Shown here: positions 1 through 8,249 of the stretch, piece by piece
Position numbering within the stretch: the stretch's first letter is position 1
How the letters are laid out: every line of letters starts with the position of its first letter
Source: Aminobacter aganoensis
GTDB taxonomy: Bacteria; Pseudomonadota; Alphaproteobacteria; Rhizobiales; Rhizobiaceae
Assembly: GCF_014206975.1 (NCBI RefSeq)
Contig: NZ_JACHOU010000011.1
Span: 1 to 64,000, forward strand
Length of the DNA: 64,000 nucleotides
Direction of reading: 5' to 3'
Position numbers and translations under genes: made by a program
The notes under the pieces: model-generated
Databases searched by the model: none
Told to the model about the DNA's origin: nothing
Seen by the model: the letters and a program-made list of their open reading frames with translations, nothing else

Positions 1-92
1 CAGCCGTCGAGGCAGATGGCAATCGCCGGCACCCGCGGCCAGTCGTAGGTGCGGCCGTTGGCGCTGACGTTGATCGTGGTCATCTTGTTCAT
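1..92 (-). CDS. phnA: phosphonoacetate hydrolase, 5' end only (gene runs off the window)
   Basis: Only about 30 N-terminal codons are present; the rest lies left of base 1. The reading begins at the ATG complementary to 90-92 and gives MNKMTTINVSANGRTYDWPR followed by VPAIAICLDG. The 'NGRTYxWP...CLDG' opening resembles the start of phosphonoacetate hydrolases of the alkaline-phosphatase superfamily, which split phosphonoacetate into acetate and phosphate. A second in-frame ATG lies at 81-83 with no better ribosome site. The gene is 136 bases downstream of, and on the same strand as, the Na/Pi-family gene, and beside phosphonate uptake genes, which supports the call. With so short a fragment the family assignment is an inference. 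Confidence 0.62.
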   Translation of the reverse strand, partial: MNKMTTINVSANGRTYDWPRVPAIAICLDG

Positions 93-228
93 GGGGGGGA
101 AGGTCCTTTGGCTTGGAGCAATCCGATTGCCGGTGATACGCGCCGCCTCGGATATCGATCGCCCCTTTTTTGGAGCAACTCGATCTATTTGCCAAATCGC
201 AATTATGAATTTGTTCGATAGATCAGGC

Positions 229-1899
229 CTATGGTTGGCTTGCCTTGGCTAGGCGGCTTTCCAACAGATCGCCGCTTGCAGTCAGAATGGGGTAGGCGAC
301 CGTAACCAATAACGAATTGATCTCTTTCAGGCCGCGCGCAATTTCGAGATGCATTCCACTGGTTTCAATGCTTTCCGGAGTACCGGATTGCAGCCGCTTC
401 AAATGCTGGCCATGGGTATGGCGGTGCAAGTCGCGCATTCTTTGCTTCTCGATAACGAGCTGCCGCGCGGACAGCTGGTCCTGCGAAATGAGAACGTTGA
501 GGGCAAGATGCATATTCTCGAGCAGCCGCTCGTGCAAATCGGCCAGTTCTTGCCAGCCCTCATCGGAGAAGCGCCAGTTCTTGTCAGCGCGCTCCTCGGC
601 GAGTACCAGCAGGTTCTTGGCGACTACGTCGCCGGCATGCTCGAGATTGATTGCCAGATCGGTCAGTTCGATGCTGCGCCGCGCTTCCTCAACGGTCATC
701 TGGCCGCGGTTCACCTCCGCTAGGTAGAGCTTGATTTCGGTGTGGGCCTGATTGACCGCTTCATCCATGTCGCGGACGCGAGCGATCTCGCTGCGGTTGC
801 CGGCCCGCAGCAGATCCATCACGGGCCGCACCATGGTTTCCAGAAGTTCGCCCATGCGCAGTAGTTCGCGCGTGGCACTGGCGAGGGCCAGGCGCGGCGT
901 CAAGATGACGGAACGATCAAGGGCGCTGATGCGGTGGCTCAAGGAGGCGCTGCTGGCTTCAACCTGCGGATCGGGCAGCAGGTGGCGGGTGAGCGACGCC
1001 ATCGCTGATATGAAAGGAAGGCTCACGGCGACCAAGCCGGCGTTGAACAGGAGATGGAAATTGACCAGCGCCGTGCCAGCCCCAGACCCCAGCCTGTCGA
1101 TCGAAAACCCGCTTGTTTCGAGCGCGGCAAGAGTAAGAAGGGCACCAGTCGCACGGAAGATCAGATTGCCAACCGGGATCCGCTGTGCTGCGGCAGGCAG
1201 GCCGCGAGACAGCCAGAATGCGATGAGGCCGCCGCCGAGATTGCAGCCAAGCACAAGCGGCACGCCGGCCTCCAGCGGCACGAGGCCCTGTGCGGTAAAA
1301 GCCGTGACCATGAGGATGGCGGCAACGCTTGAATGGACGACCCAGGTAAAGACGGCGCCGACGAGAAAGGCTGTGAGGTAGTCGTCGGCCAGATAGGCTG
1401 ACAGAGATGGCAGCATGGCGCCGTTGCGCAACGGACCCGTGGCCGTCCCGATCAACTGCAGCGACAAGAGGACGAAGCCAATGCCGAGGATCATGCGCCC
1501 GGTTTCGCGGACCTTTTCGCCCGATAGCTTCAAATACATTAGCCCACCGGTGAACAAGCAGACTGGCACCAGCCAGCCGAGATCGAACGACAGGATGCGC
1601 ACCACCACCGCCGAGCCAAGGTCGGCGCCAAGCAGCAAGGCAAGCCCAGTCGGCAGTGCAAGAGCACCACTAACCGCGAAACCGCAAGCAAGCATGGCCA
1701 CTGCGGTCGAGCTTTGGAGCATCACGGCCATAGTCACTCCACCAGCCGCGGCTTTGATTTCGCCACGTTTGGCCTGTCTCAGCATGGTGCGCAGCGTGTC
1801 GCCATGCGCGCGCTCCATTCCGCTGCGCACCAAATGCACGGCAAAAAGCAGGAGCATGGTCGCACCAGCCAGATGGAGCAGGATGAGCGAAAAATGCAT
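229..1899 (-). CDS. Na/Pi cotransporter family protein with C-terminal PhoU-like region
   Basis: 556 residues. The N-terminal two thirds are strongly hydrophobic and show the internal duplication of the Na/Pi-cotransporter family: QSSTAVAM at 62-69 with GADLGSA at 91-97 in the first half, and HSS at 189-191 followed by GCNLGGG in the second. Residues from about 345 onward form a charged helical PhoU-like domain. Members move phosphate with sodium across the inner membrane, and several bacterial ones are thought to export excess phosphate. The start has AAGGGAC seven bases upstream. It lies between a LysR regulator and phosphonoacetate hydrolase, so handling of phosphate released from phosphonates is a reasonable inference, but direction of transport cannot be read from sequence. 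Confidence 0.88.
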   Translation of the reverse strand: MHFSLILLHLAGATMLLLFAVHLVRSGMERAHGDTLRTMLRQAKRGEIKAAAGGVTMAVMLQSSTAVAMLACGFAVSGALALPTGLALLLGADLGSAVVVRILSFDLGWLVPVCLFTGGLMYLKLSGEKVRETGRMILGIGFVLLSLQLIGTATGPLRNGAMLPSLSAYLADDYLTAFLVGAVFTWVVHSSVAAILMVTAFTAQGLVPLEAGVPLVLGCNLGGGLIAFWLSRGLPAAAQRIPVGNLIFRATGALLTLAALETSGFSIDRLGSGAGTALVNFHLLFNAGLVAVSLPFISAMASLTRHLLPDPQVEASSASLSHRISALDRSVILTPRLALASATRELLRMGELLETMVRPVMDLLRAGNRSEIARVRDMDEAVNQAHTEIKLYLAEVNRGQMTVEEARRSIELTDLAINLEHAGDVVAKNLLVLAEERADKNWRFSDEGWQELADLHERLLENMHLALNVLISQDQLSARQLVIEKQRMRDLHRHTHGQHLKRLQSGTPESIETSGMHLEIARGLKEINSLLVTVAYPILTASGDLLESRLAKASQP

Positions 1900-1973
1900 G
1901 GGATGTCCCTTCGTCGACTAAACAAAGGGTCGGGCGTCACTGTCTATTCGTCAACTCGATAGTTTCAATGGCG

Positions 1974-1992
1974 CCATAGCCTGTAGCTATGG
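1974..1992 (-). promoter_or_regulatory. short stem-loop between LysR and Na/Pi genes
   Basis: CCATAGC (1974-1980), a five-base loop, and GCTATGG (1986-1992) form a perfect seven-base-pair hairpin immediately after the LysR stop codon on the minus strand. No T-run follows, so it is more likely an RNA-stability or partial attenuation element than a full terminator. Confidence 0.4.
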
Positions 1993-1993
1993 A

Positions 1994-2866
1994 TCAAGTT
2001 CCGGGGTGGAGGACTGACGTCATAAAAGCCTCGATCTTGGGCGAGTACTGGCGTTCTTGCAGGCACGCAAGCCGATACTCGGTCCGGATCATGGCATCCT
2101 CGATGCGGATCGTCTCGAGACGAGGGTGCGCGACAAACTCGAAGTCCGCGACGACCCCAATACCCAGTCCACGCTCCACGGCCTTCCAGACCCCCTCGCG
2201 GCTGCCGATCTCGAGCAACGGCTTTGTGAGCACTCCTGCCTTCTCTGCCGCCAGCTCAAAGGCACGGCGGGTCGTAGATCCGGTTTCGCGCAGGATAAGG
2301 GGCTGATCCGCCAGTTCGGCGATCTTGATGCTCTCGCGGCCATGCCAAGGATGATCCGCATTTACGAACACGACCACCTCATGAGTGCTGAAGGGAACCG
2401 AGTAGATCCGAGGATCATCCACGACATGGGCGAGGATGGCGACGTCGGATTCCAGATCGAGGATCCTCTGGAGTGTCTGGTCCGAATTACCCAAGAGCAT
2501 GCTGACTTTGATTGACGGGTACTTGGCAAGGAAGCGTGCCACCATCTCTGTGGCATGGAAAGGCCCGACTGCCGCCAGCCGCAACTGGCCTGTCGTCAGC
2601 CGCCCGCTGCTGAGCAGCAATTCCTCGGCCTCGTCTTGTAAGCTCATGATGCGCCGGCTGATGTCGAAGAGAGCGGCGCCTGTCTCCGTAAGCTCGACGC
2701 GGCGTCCACGGCGAACCAGCAATTCAACGCCGTAGCGGTCCTCCAACTCCTTCACCTGCGTCGTGACAGTCGGTTGGCTGATGTGAAGGGCGTTGGCCGC
2801 GGCGGTGAAACCACGGTTTTCTGCGACGGCATGGAACGAGCGGAGATGGGTAAATACTATAGCCAT
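1994..2866 (-). CDS. LysR-family regulator of phosphonate genes
   Basis: 290 residues, the usual LysR length. The N-terminal winged helix-turn-helix spans about residues 3-62 (FTAAANALHISQPTVTTQVK is the recognition region), followed by a periplasmic-binding-like effector domain from about 90 to 290. The gene is divergent from the Fe-alcohol dehydrogenase/phnDCEE operon and shares a 93-base intergenic region with it. LysR regulators are known companions of aminoethylphosphonate clusters and normally activate the divergent operon on binding a pathway compound. Control of both arms of this cluster is inferred from position. Confidence 0.88.
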   Translation of the reverse strand: MAIVFTHLRSFHAVAENRGFTAAANALHISQPTVTTQVKELEDRYGVELLVRRGRRVELTETGAALFDISRRIMSLQDEAEELLLSSGRLTTGQLRLAAVGPFHATEMVARFLAKYPSIKVSMLLGNSDQTLQRILDLESDVAILAHVVDDPRIYSVPFSTHEVVVFVNADHPWHGRESIKIAELADQPLILRETGSTTRRAFELAAEKAGVLTKPLLEIGSREGVWKAVERGLGIGVVADFEFVAHPRLETIRIEDAMIRTEYRLACLQERQYSPKIEAFMTSVLHPGT

Positions 2867-2959
2867 GGTCTATGATAAGCGACAAAGATTTGTATTAGTC
2901 AATGGATCGGGACTTCGCCACACTCCTCCTTGCCATCAGTTCAGGACAGGAATTCAACC
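2867..2959. promoter_or_regulatory. divergent promoter/operator region, LysR gene versus phosphonate operon
   Basis: This 93-base AT-richer gap separates two diverging transcripts and must hold both promoters and the LysR sites. No consensus Pho box (paired CTGTCAT-like repeats) is visible, suggesting substrate induction rather than classic phosphate-starvation control. The exact LysR boxes could not be assigned by eye. Confidence 0.5.
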
Positions 2960-4087
2960 GTGTGGTCATATAGCAATCCCGTCGACATCCGTTTTGGCCG
3001 GGGCAGTTTTTCCAGGCTTGCCGACGCCATCGGCGGCCGCAGATACGCTCTGGTCACTTATGGCGATCCATATTTCCGGAACCTTGTTGCCGAACTTGAG
3101 AAAAAGGCGGGCCGCCCTTCCTTGGTCATCGATGACATCGCGCCCAATCCAGACATCGTCCTCTTGGAGATGCAGACCGCGCGCTTCGCCAGGCTCGCCG
3201 AGCAGCCAGAAGTCATCGTCGCGCTCGGCGGAGGGTCGGTCATCGACTCGGCCAAGGTCTTTGCCGCAGCACTGGGAGATTTCGCGACGGTAGACGCTTA
3301 TCTCAAGAAGCGAGCTGGCGGCGAGACGATCAAACCCTGGCCGCTGATTGCAGTCCCGACAACCGCTGGCACCGGAAGCGAAGTCACTTGCTGGGGAACC
3401 GTCTGGGACAATGCGGGCGGGGTAAAGTTCTCGCTGGCGCACCCGGGTCTCTATCCCGAATTCTCAATCGTCGATCCCGACCTGATGGTCGGCAAACCGC
3501 GCGAGCTGACTATCCAGACCGGGCTCGACGCGCTGTCGCACTCGCTGGAAAGCCTCTGGAACCGCAACTCCAATCCCGTTTCCATGGCGCATGCTGTCAT
3601 GGCGGCCCGCGGCGTGCTCTCGACCTTGCCGCTTCTTGCCAACGACCTTCGCAATCCCGACCTCCGTGAGCGGATGGCTCGCGCAGCCACACTTGCCGGA
3701 TTTGCCTTCTCGAACACCAAGACGGCCATCGCGCATTCGCTGTCTTATCCCATCACCTTGCGCCACGGCGTCCCGCACGGCATCGCCTGCTCGTTCTCCT
3801 TGCCGATGATCATTCGCAGCGTTGCGGGAGAGGGGGGCATCTGTGCGGAGGGACTGAACGCGATATTTGGTAGGGGTGCAGACGGCGCGGCCGATCAACT
3901 CATGGCGTTCCTAGCCAAGCTCGGGGTCGCCACTAACCACCACCACTACGGCATCGAAGATGGCGAATGGCGCGAGTTGATTGACCTCGCCTTCGATGGT
4001 GAGCGTGGACAGAACTTCATCGGCCGCAAGGACAACCTGCTGAAGGCTGCTGGTCTAGGCAAGGAGAAACGCCAGGCAGTTGCATGA
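2960..4087 (+). CDS. phosphonate-associated iron-containing alcohol dehydrogenase
   Basis: 375 residues from a GTG at 2960, preceded by CAGGACAGG nine bases upstream. A TTG at 2930 would add ten residues but has only pyrimidines before it, so GTG is preferred. The protein has the group III (Fe-dependent) alcohol dehydrogenase fold: nucleotide-binding LGGGSVIDSAK near residues 89-99, PTTAGTGSEVT, and the metal-site histidines around GLDALSHSLES and the later AHSLSYP and HGVPHG segments. A subfamily of these enzymes occurs in phosphonate-use gene clusters, where reduction of phosphonoacetaldehyde or a related aldehyde is the likely role. The stop is 56 bases before phnD, so the two form one operon. 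Confidence 0.85.
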   Translation: MWSYSNPVDIRFGRGSFSRLADAIGGRRYALVTYGDPYFRNLVAELEKKAGRPSLVIDDIAPNPDIVLLEMQTARFARLAEQPEVIVALGGGSVIDSAKVFAAALGDFATVDAYLKKRAGGETIKPWPLIAVPTTAGTGSEVTCWGTVWDNAGGVKFSLAHPGLYPEFSIVDPDLMVGKPRELTIQTGLDALSHSLESLWNRNSNPVSMAHAVMAARGVLSTLPLLANDLRNPDLRERMARAATLAGFAFSNTKTAIAHSLSYPITLRHGVPHGIACSFSLPMIIRSVAGEGGICAEGLNAIFGRGADGAADQLMAFLAKLGVATNHHHYGIEDGEWRELIDLAFDGERGQNFIGRKDNLLKAAGLGKEKRQAVA

Positions 4088-4095
4088 TTGAAGTG

Positions 4096-4117
4096 CCGCA
4101 GCGGGAGGACGCTGCGG
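4096..4117 (+). promoter_or_regulatory. intercistronic stem-loop upstream of phnD
   Basis: CCGCAGC (4096-4102) and GCTGCGG (4111-4117) pair perfectly around an eight-base loop between the dehydrogenase stop and the phnD ribosome site (GGGAGGA at 4133-4139). With the stronger hairpin after phnD it would bracket the phnD message, a common way to raise binding-protein levels over the rest of a transporter operon. Confidence 0.45.
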
Positions 4118-4143
4118 TATCACCGTTTTCATGGGAGGAAAAC

Positions 4144-5055
4144 ATGAGTGCTCTGAAACATACGTTCGCCGGCCTGATGACTGCCGGGGCAGTCGTCGCC
4201 TATGCGAGCTCGGGACTGGCGCAGGAGTGCAAGAATCCGGACCAGCTGGTCTTCTCGATTATCCCGACCGAAGAGACTACCCAGGAACTCGACATCTACA
4301 AACCGTTGCTCGACAAGCTGAAGGAGAAGACCGGCAAGCCTGTCGAATTCTTTATGCCGACGTCCTACGCCTCGGTGATCGAAGGCATGGTCAATGGCTG
4401 GGTCCAAATCGGTGTCCACGGGCCCAACTCCTACGTGCTGGCCAAGGAAAAGGACCCGGCCTTAGAGGTCTTTGCTACCTATACCAAGGCCAAGGGACAC
4501 TTCCAGGAGGAAGGACCCGGTTACAGGGCGGTACTCATTAGCAAGGCCGATTCCAAGTTCGACAGCATTGAGACCGTCAAGGGTTCGGTTGTCGGCCTGG
4601 CCGATCCCGCCAGCACCTCAGGCAACTTGTTGCCGCGCATGGTATTCGGCGACCTGGTGAAGGTCGGCCCGGAGCTCGAGAAGTACTTCTCCAAAGTGGT
4701 CTACACTGGGGGTCATGACCAATCAGCGCTCGCGGTGAAAGAGGGCCGTGTCGATGACGCGTTCGTCGCCACGCACCGGCTCGACAATGTTATCGACCGT
4801 GGTCTTGCGAAGGCGGAAGACTTCAAGGTCGTCTGGTCCTCGGAGATCATCCCGCAGGACCCGATGGTCTATCGTGGCGATCTCTGCGAGCCGCTGAAGG
4901 CGGCAATTCGCGCAGCCTTCCTGACCCTCCACGAGGATGCGAATTCGAAGCCATTCTTTGACGGCATCAAGTCGACCAAGTTCGTGCCCATGAAAGACAG
5001 CGACTACGATATTATTCGTAAGCTCGTCGCGGCAGAGAAGGCGGCGGGCCAGTGA
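4144..5055 (+). CDS. phnD: phosphonate ABC transporter, periplasmic substrate-binding protein
   Basis: 303 residues from the ATG at 4144, which has GGGAGGA at ideal spacing; an upstream in-frame start at 4084 would add 20 residues and destroy the signal peptide. Residues 1-26 are a Sec signal peptide ending near GLAQ|E. The mature protein matches the PhnD/PhnS-like family: FSIIPTEET near the front (position of the usual P-x-E-x), 'GWVQIGVHGPNSYVLAKE', and DPASTSGNLLPR in the second lobe. It captures phosphonates in the periplasm and delivers them to PhnC/PhnE. Substrate (2-aminoethylphosphonate, phosphonoacetate or other) is not certain. Confidence 0.92.
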   Translation: MSALKHTFAGLMTAGAVVAYASSGLAQECKNPDQLVFSIIPTEETTQELDIYKPLLDKLKEKTGKPVEFFMPTSYASVIEGMVNGWVQIGVHGPNSYVLAKEKDPALEVFATYTKAKGHFQEEGPGYRAVLISKADSKFDSIETVKGSVVGLADPASTSGNLLPRMVFGDLVKVGPELEKYFSKVVYTGGHDQSALAVKEGRVDDAFVATHRLDNVIDRGLAKAEDFKVVWSSEIIPQDPMVYRGDLCEPLKAAIRAAFLTLHEDANSKPFFDGIKSTKFVPMKDSDYDIIRKLVAAEKAAGQ

Positions 5056-5075
5056 GACACGAAACGGTCATAGTC

Positions 5076-5100
5076 GAAGGCCGCGCGCAGCGCGGCCTTC
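5076..5100 (+). promoter_or_regulatory. strong intercistronic hairpin between phnD and phnC
   Basis: GAAGGCCGCGC (5076-5086), loop GCA, and GCGCGGCCTTC (5090-5100) form a perfect eleven-base-pair stem 21 bases after the phnD stop. No T-run follows, so full termination is unlikely; protection of phnD mRNA or partial attenuation of the membrane and ATPase genes is the better reading. Confidence 0.65.
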
Positions 5101-5120
5101 CTGCCAAGGTGGCGGATGCC

Positions 5121-5873
5121 ATGTCTGTTCTTGAGGTTTGCAATCTTAAGGTCAGCTATTCGGCCGGAGGCCCTCAGATCCTCAAGGGTATCGGTTTTGA
5201 GGTTGGCAGCGATGATTTCTGTGCAGTCATCGGGCCGAGCGGTGCAGGCAAGTCGACCTTGATCCGTTGCATCAACAGGCTGGTGGAGCCGACTGAAGGC
5301 GACATCATCCTGTTCGGGCAGTCCGTTTGCCCGCTCAAGAGTGGCGAGCTGCGTCGCTTGCGCCGACGGATCGGCATGATCTTCCAGGAATTCAACCTGG
5401 TGAACCGCATGTCGGTGATGGACAACGTGTTGTCCGGCCGCCTCGGCTACACAGGCGCCTTCCGCAGCTTCTTCAAGGCGTTTCCGAAAGAGGACATCGA
5501 TCGGGCGCTGAACTTGCTGGAGCGCGTTGGCCTGCAGGATCATGTCGACAAGCGCGCCGATGCCTTGTCGGGTGGCCAACGCCAGCGTGTCGGCATCGCG
5601 CGCGCTCTGATGCAGCGGCCGGAGATACTGCTTCTTGACGAACCGACGTCGGCCCTCGACCCGAAGATTTCACGTGACGTGATGGGGTTGATCCGCGAAC
5701 TGGCGGCCGAGTTCAAGATCCCGGTACTGTGCAACATCCACGATGTGCAGCTCGCACTCGAAACCTGCAATCGCATCATCGGCATGCAGGACGGCTACAA
5801 GAAGTTCGATGGCCCAGCCAAGGGCATGCGCAAGCAGGACCTCGACGAAATCTATGCCATGGAAGTGCTGTGA
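5121..5873 (+). CDS. phnC: phosphonate ABC transporter, ATP-binding protein
   Basis: 250 residues from the ATG at 5121, with AAGGTGG upstream; a longer reading from 5052 runs through the hairpin and is rejected. Walker A GPSGAGKST lies at 38-46, the Q-loop at FQEFN about 88-92, the ABC signature LSGGQ at 149-153 and Walker B LLLDEP at about 170-175, all intact. It powers phosphonate import with two PhnE permeases. The stop TGA overlaps the phnE start (TGATG), pointing to coupled translation. Confidence 0.93.
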   Translation: MSVLEVCNLKVSYSAGGPQILKGIGFEVGSDDFCAVIGPSGAGKSTLIRCINRLVEPTEGDIILFGQSVCPLKSGELRRLRRRIGMIFQEFNLVNRMSVMDNVLSGRLGYTGAFRSFFKAFPKEDIDRALNLLERVGLQDHVDKRADALSGGQRQRVGIARALMQRPEILLLDEPTSALDPKISRDVMGLIRELAAEFKIPVLCNIHDVQLALETCNRIIGMQDGYKKFDGPAKGMRKQDLDEIYAMEVL

Positions 5874-6700
5874 TGAGCAGTGCCGCCGCAACAGTTTCCG
5901 AACACGGGTTCGATGCCTATCTCGCCCACAAGCGCCGCCGGCGCATCAACAATTGGTTGCTTGTCGCCTGTAGCCTCGCGCTGCTTGCCTGGTGTTTCTG
6001 GGACACCATCATGTTCGACACCGACTGGCAACGCATGGGCGGCGTGCTTGGCATCGGCGGCACGCTTGAACGCTTCCTTTTGATCGATTGGTCGCTCCTT
6101 CCCAAGCTCATGGTGCCGGCGCTGGAAACGCTTATGATGGCGACACTTGGCACCATTCTGGGCTGCGTCTTTTCGCTGCCCGTCGCTTGGTTCGGTGCCG
6201 CCAACGTCACGCCCAGCAAGTATTTCTTCTATCCCTTCGGCCGCTTCTTGATGGTGCTCAGCCGTTCGATTCACGAGATCATCTGGGCGCTGCTGTTCGT
6301 CGGCGCTGTTGGTCTTGGTGCGCTGCCCGGCATTCTGGCTGTCGCGATGCGCTCGGTGGGCTTCATCTCGAAAATTACAGCCGAGGCGATCGAGAACATC
6401 GATCCCAAGCCGGTCGAGGCGATCCGCGCCGTCGGCGGTAACCAGTTCCAGGTCATGTACTACGGCATCGTGCCGCAGATCCTGCCGGTGATTATCGGGA
6501 CGATCATATTCGAGTGGGACATCAACATTCGCCGTTCGGCGATCATGGGGCTTGTCGGAGCAGGGGGGCTTGGTCTGGTCTTCTTCCGTCAGATGGCGAT
6601 GTTCAACTATGGCGGCGTCACGCTGGTGGTGCTCGCCGTCCTTGTGCTGATCGCCATTGGGGAAGTCGTTTCCCACTATGCCCGCAAAGCCGTGATCTGA
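5873..6700 (+). CDS. phnE: phosphonate ABC transporter, permease (first PhnE)
   Basis: 275 residues from the ATG overlapping the phnC stop. The protein begins with a basic cytoplasmic stretch (HKRRRRINN) followed by about six membrane segments. The permease EAA-type loop is visible as EAIENIDPKPVEAIRAVGG, where the ATPase docks. It is a BPD_transp_1 (MetI-like) inner-membrane subunit. It pairs with the next gene, forming a heterodimeric channel; two unequal phnE copies are common in rhizobia. Confidence 0.92.
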   Translation: MSSAAATVSEHGFDAYLAHKRRRRINNWLLVACSLALLAWCFWDTIMFDTDWQRMGGVLGIGGTLERFLLIDWSLLPKLMVPALETLMMATLGTILGCVFSLPVAWFGAANVTPSKYFFYPFGRFLMVLSRSIHEIIWALLFVGAVGLGALPGILAVAMRSVGFISKITAEAIENIDPKPVEAIRAVGGNQFQVMYYGIVPQILPVIIGTIIFEWDINIRRSAIMGLVGAGGLGLVFFRQMAMFNYGGVTLVVLAVLVLIAIGEVVSHYARKAVI

Positions 6701-6707
6701 GGACGCG

Positions 6708-7556
6708 ATGATGCCTACAACAACCGCCGCTATCCCTTCAATGCCGGCCGCGAAACGTACATGGTCGCGTTACCGCCATCCGGAATCGACAGTTCGCTTC
6801 GCCGTCATCATGGCAATCCTTGCCTTCCTCGGCTACTCGGTTGCCTATCTCAACATCGACCTGTCTCGCATTCTCGGCGCTTTCCCAAGGCTCGTCGAAA
6901 TTCTCGCGACCCGCTATTTTCCTCCGGACATGAACTACGTGTCCGACGCGGACTTCGTGCGCTCGGTCCTGCGCACGCTGGAAATGTCATTGCTCGGCGG
7001 CTTCTTCGGTGTTGTCTGTTCGATCCCGCTTGCCTGGCTCGCCGCGCGCAACATCACCGTCAGCAAGCGAATTGCCTATCCGTTCGGGCGCTTTGCCATC
7101 ATGAGCAGTCGCTCCATCCACGAGACGATCTGGACTATCCTCTTCGTCACCGTTCTTGGATTTGGCATGCTGGCGGGCACGTTGGCGCTGACTGTTTTCT
7201 GCGTCGGATTTGCCGGAAAACTCTTTTCGGATGAGCTGGAGGCAATCGACATGGGACCGGTCGAGGCGATGCGCTCGGTCGGCGCCAATCCGCTGCAGGT
7301 TTTCCAGTACGCGGTCCTACCGCAAGTGCGCGTCGCCTTCACCGGTATCGCAATCTACACTTGGGATGTGGCTTTCCGCGCCGCGACAGTCGTTGGGTTC
7401 TTCGGTGGCGGTGGCATGGGCTGGTACCTGAAACGCACGACGCAGCAAATGGAGAGCACGCGGGTTGCCGCCATATTGCTCGTGATTATCGGTCTCGTGC
7501 TTCTTGCCGAAGTTGGTTCGGGATGGCTGCGTAAGCGCATCGGGAAGATGCGATGA
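6708..7556 (+). CDS. phnE: phosphonate ABC transporter, permease (second PhnE)
   Basis: 282 residues. It starts at 6708 with GAGGA close upstream, seven bases after the first permease, so the two are co-transcribed. The same architecture is seen: about six membrane segments and an EAA-type loop (ELEAIDMGPVEAMRSVGAN). It is clearly homologous to its neighbour (shared SRSIHE and PYPFGRF-like stretches), indicating an old duplication. No further phosphonate gene follows; the next 480 bases hold a decayed gene. Confidence 0.92.
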   Translation: MMPTTTAAIPSMPAAKRTWSRYRHPESTVRFAVIMAILAFLGYSVAYLNIDLSRILGAFPRLVEILATRYFPPDMNYVSDADFVRSVLRTLEMSLLGGFFGVVCSIPLAWLAARNITVSKRIAYPFGRFAIMSSRSIHETIWTILFVTVLGFGMLAGTLALTVFCVGFAGKLFSDELEAIDMGPVEAMRSVGANPLQVFQYAVLPQVRVAFTGIAIYTWDVAFRAATVVGFFGGGGMGWYLKRTTQQMESTRVAAILLVIIGLVLLAEVGSGWLRKRIGKMR

Positions 7557-7677
7557 TCTGTTCCTGGTGCTGCCTTCCGGGCGTCGCGACAGGGTACGCC
7601 CGTGCTGTAGACGGTGATGATGTGAACTCCGTCGATCGCATGTTGGTTGCTGCACACGAGCATCAGATGAGATCGCC

Positions 7678-7898
7678 ATGCGGTTGTCTTGCCGGCTCGT
7701 CGCCATCCATCCATTTCTGAACGGCAACGAGCGGCATGTGCGGTTGATGCCGATCTATCGATCTGCGCTGCGGCGATCCGTTCAGTTGGGGCGGCGGGCT
7801 TGCCGATACCTGTGGTCTGCGCACAAAGGTATGTCGAGGCGCTGCGTGCCGCGGACCATCACGACATTGGGCCGTTACTGGCGTTCGCGCGATCGTAA
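7678..7898 (+). pseudogene. remnant of a Fic-family gene (mobile mystery protein B type), frameshifted
   Basis: Frame 1 from 7678 reads RLVAIHPFLNGNERHVRLM, a clear Fic active-site segment (family form HPFxxGNGRxxR) in which the second Gly of GNGR has become Glu. A second frame at the end (about 7830-7898) reads RYVEALRAADHHDIGPLL followed by AFARS, the typical C-terminus of the same family. The two halves are out of frame and the upstream part of the gene is missing, so this is a degraded copy. Fic proteins transfer AMP or related groups to target proteins and are frequent on mobile elements. The assignment rests on remembered motif patterns. Confidence 0.6.
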
Positions 7899-8036
7899 AC
7901 GTCCTCGCGGGTACAAACCGAATGGCGGCTTACCGCGAACCCGATTGAAAACCGGACTGTCCGTTGTCGGCCCCCAAACGGGACATATGGCGCCGGAGGC
8001 CGACCGTTGGCGTCTAGTGCCAAGTAAGATGGCAAG

Positions 8037-8249
8037 TCATTCGTCCTGGCTCTTCAAGTCTGCGCTTATGTCGGCCTGTCGGGGCGCGTTGTTCAAAGTG
8101 GGCAGGCTTTCCCCCTTCTTGAAGAGAGCTTCTTCCAAGTCAGGCACCCGATACGGCTGCTCGGCCGGCGGATTAAGCGCCAGTTCACTTGGCGGACCAT
8201 CGCGCGAGAAACGCGCATAAAGATCCGCTCCTGTCGCAGGTTTTCTCAT
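8037..8249 (-). CDS. small hypothetical protein, 70 aa
   Basis: From the ATG complementary to 8247-8249 the reading gives 70 residues, hydrophilic and Pro/Glu-rich, with no membrane segment and no family I recognise. Codon use (many G/C third positions) looks like coding sequence. A ribosome site is weak (AAGG about 13 bases upstream), and an in-frame GTG four codons earlier is an alternative start. It stands alone inside the accessory region between the Fic remnant and the putative DNA-binding protein. Confidence 0.4.
   Translation of the reverse strand: MRKPATGADLYARFSRDGPPSELALNPPAEQPYRVPDLEEALFKKGESLPTLNNAPRQADISADLKSQDE

Noticed and set aside
7678-8220. A single intact 180-residue gene
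   Set aside because: Only its first 25 residues are Fic-like; the family's C-terminus is in another frame, so it is a frameshifted remnant rather than an intact gene.
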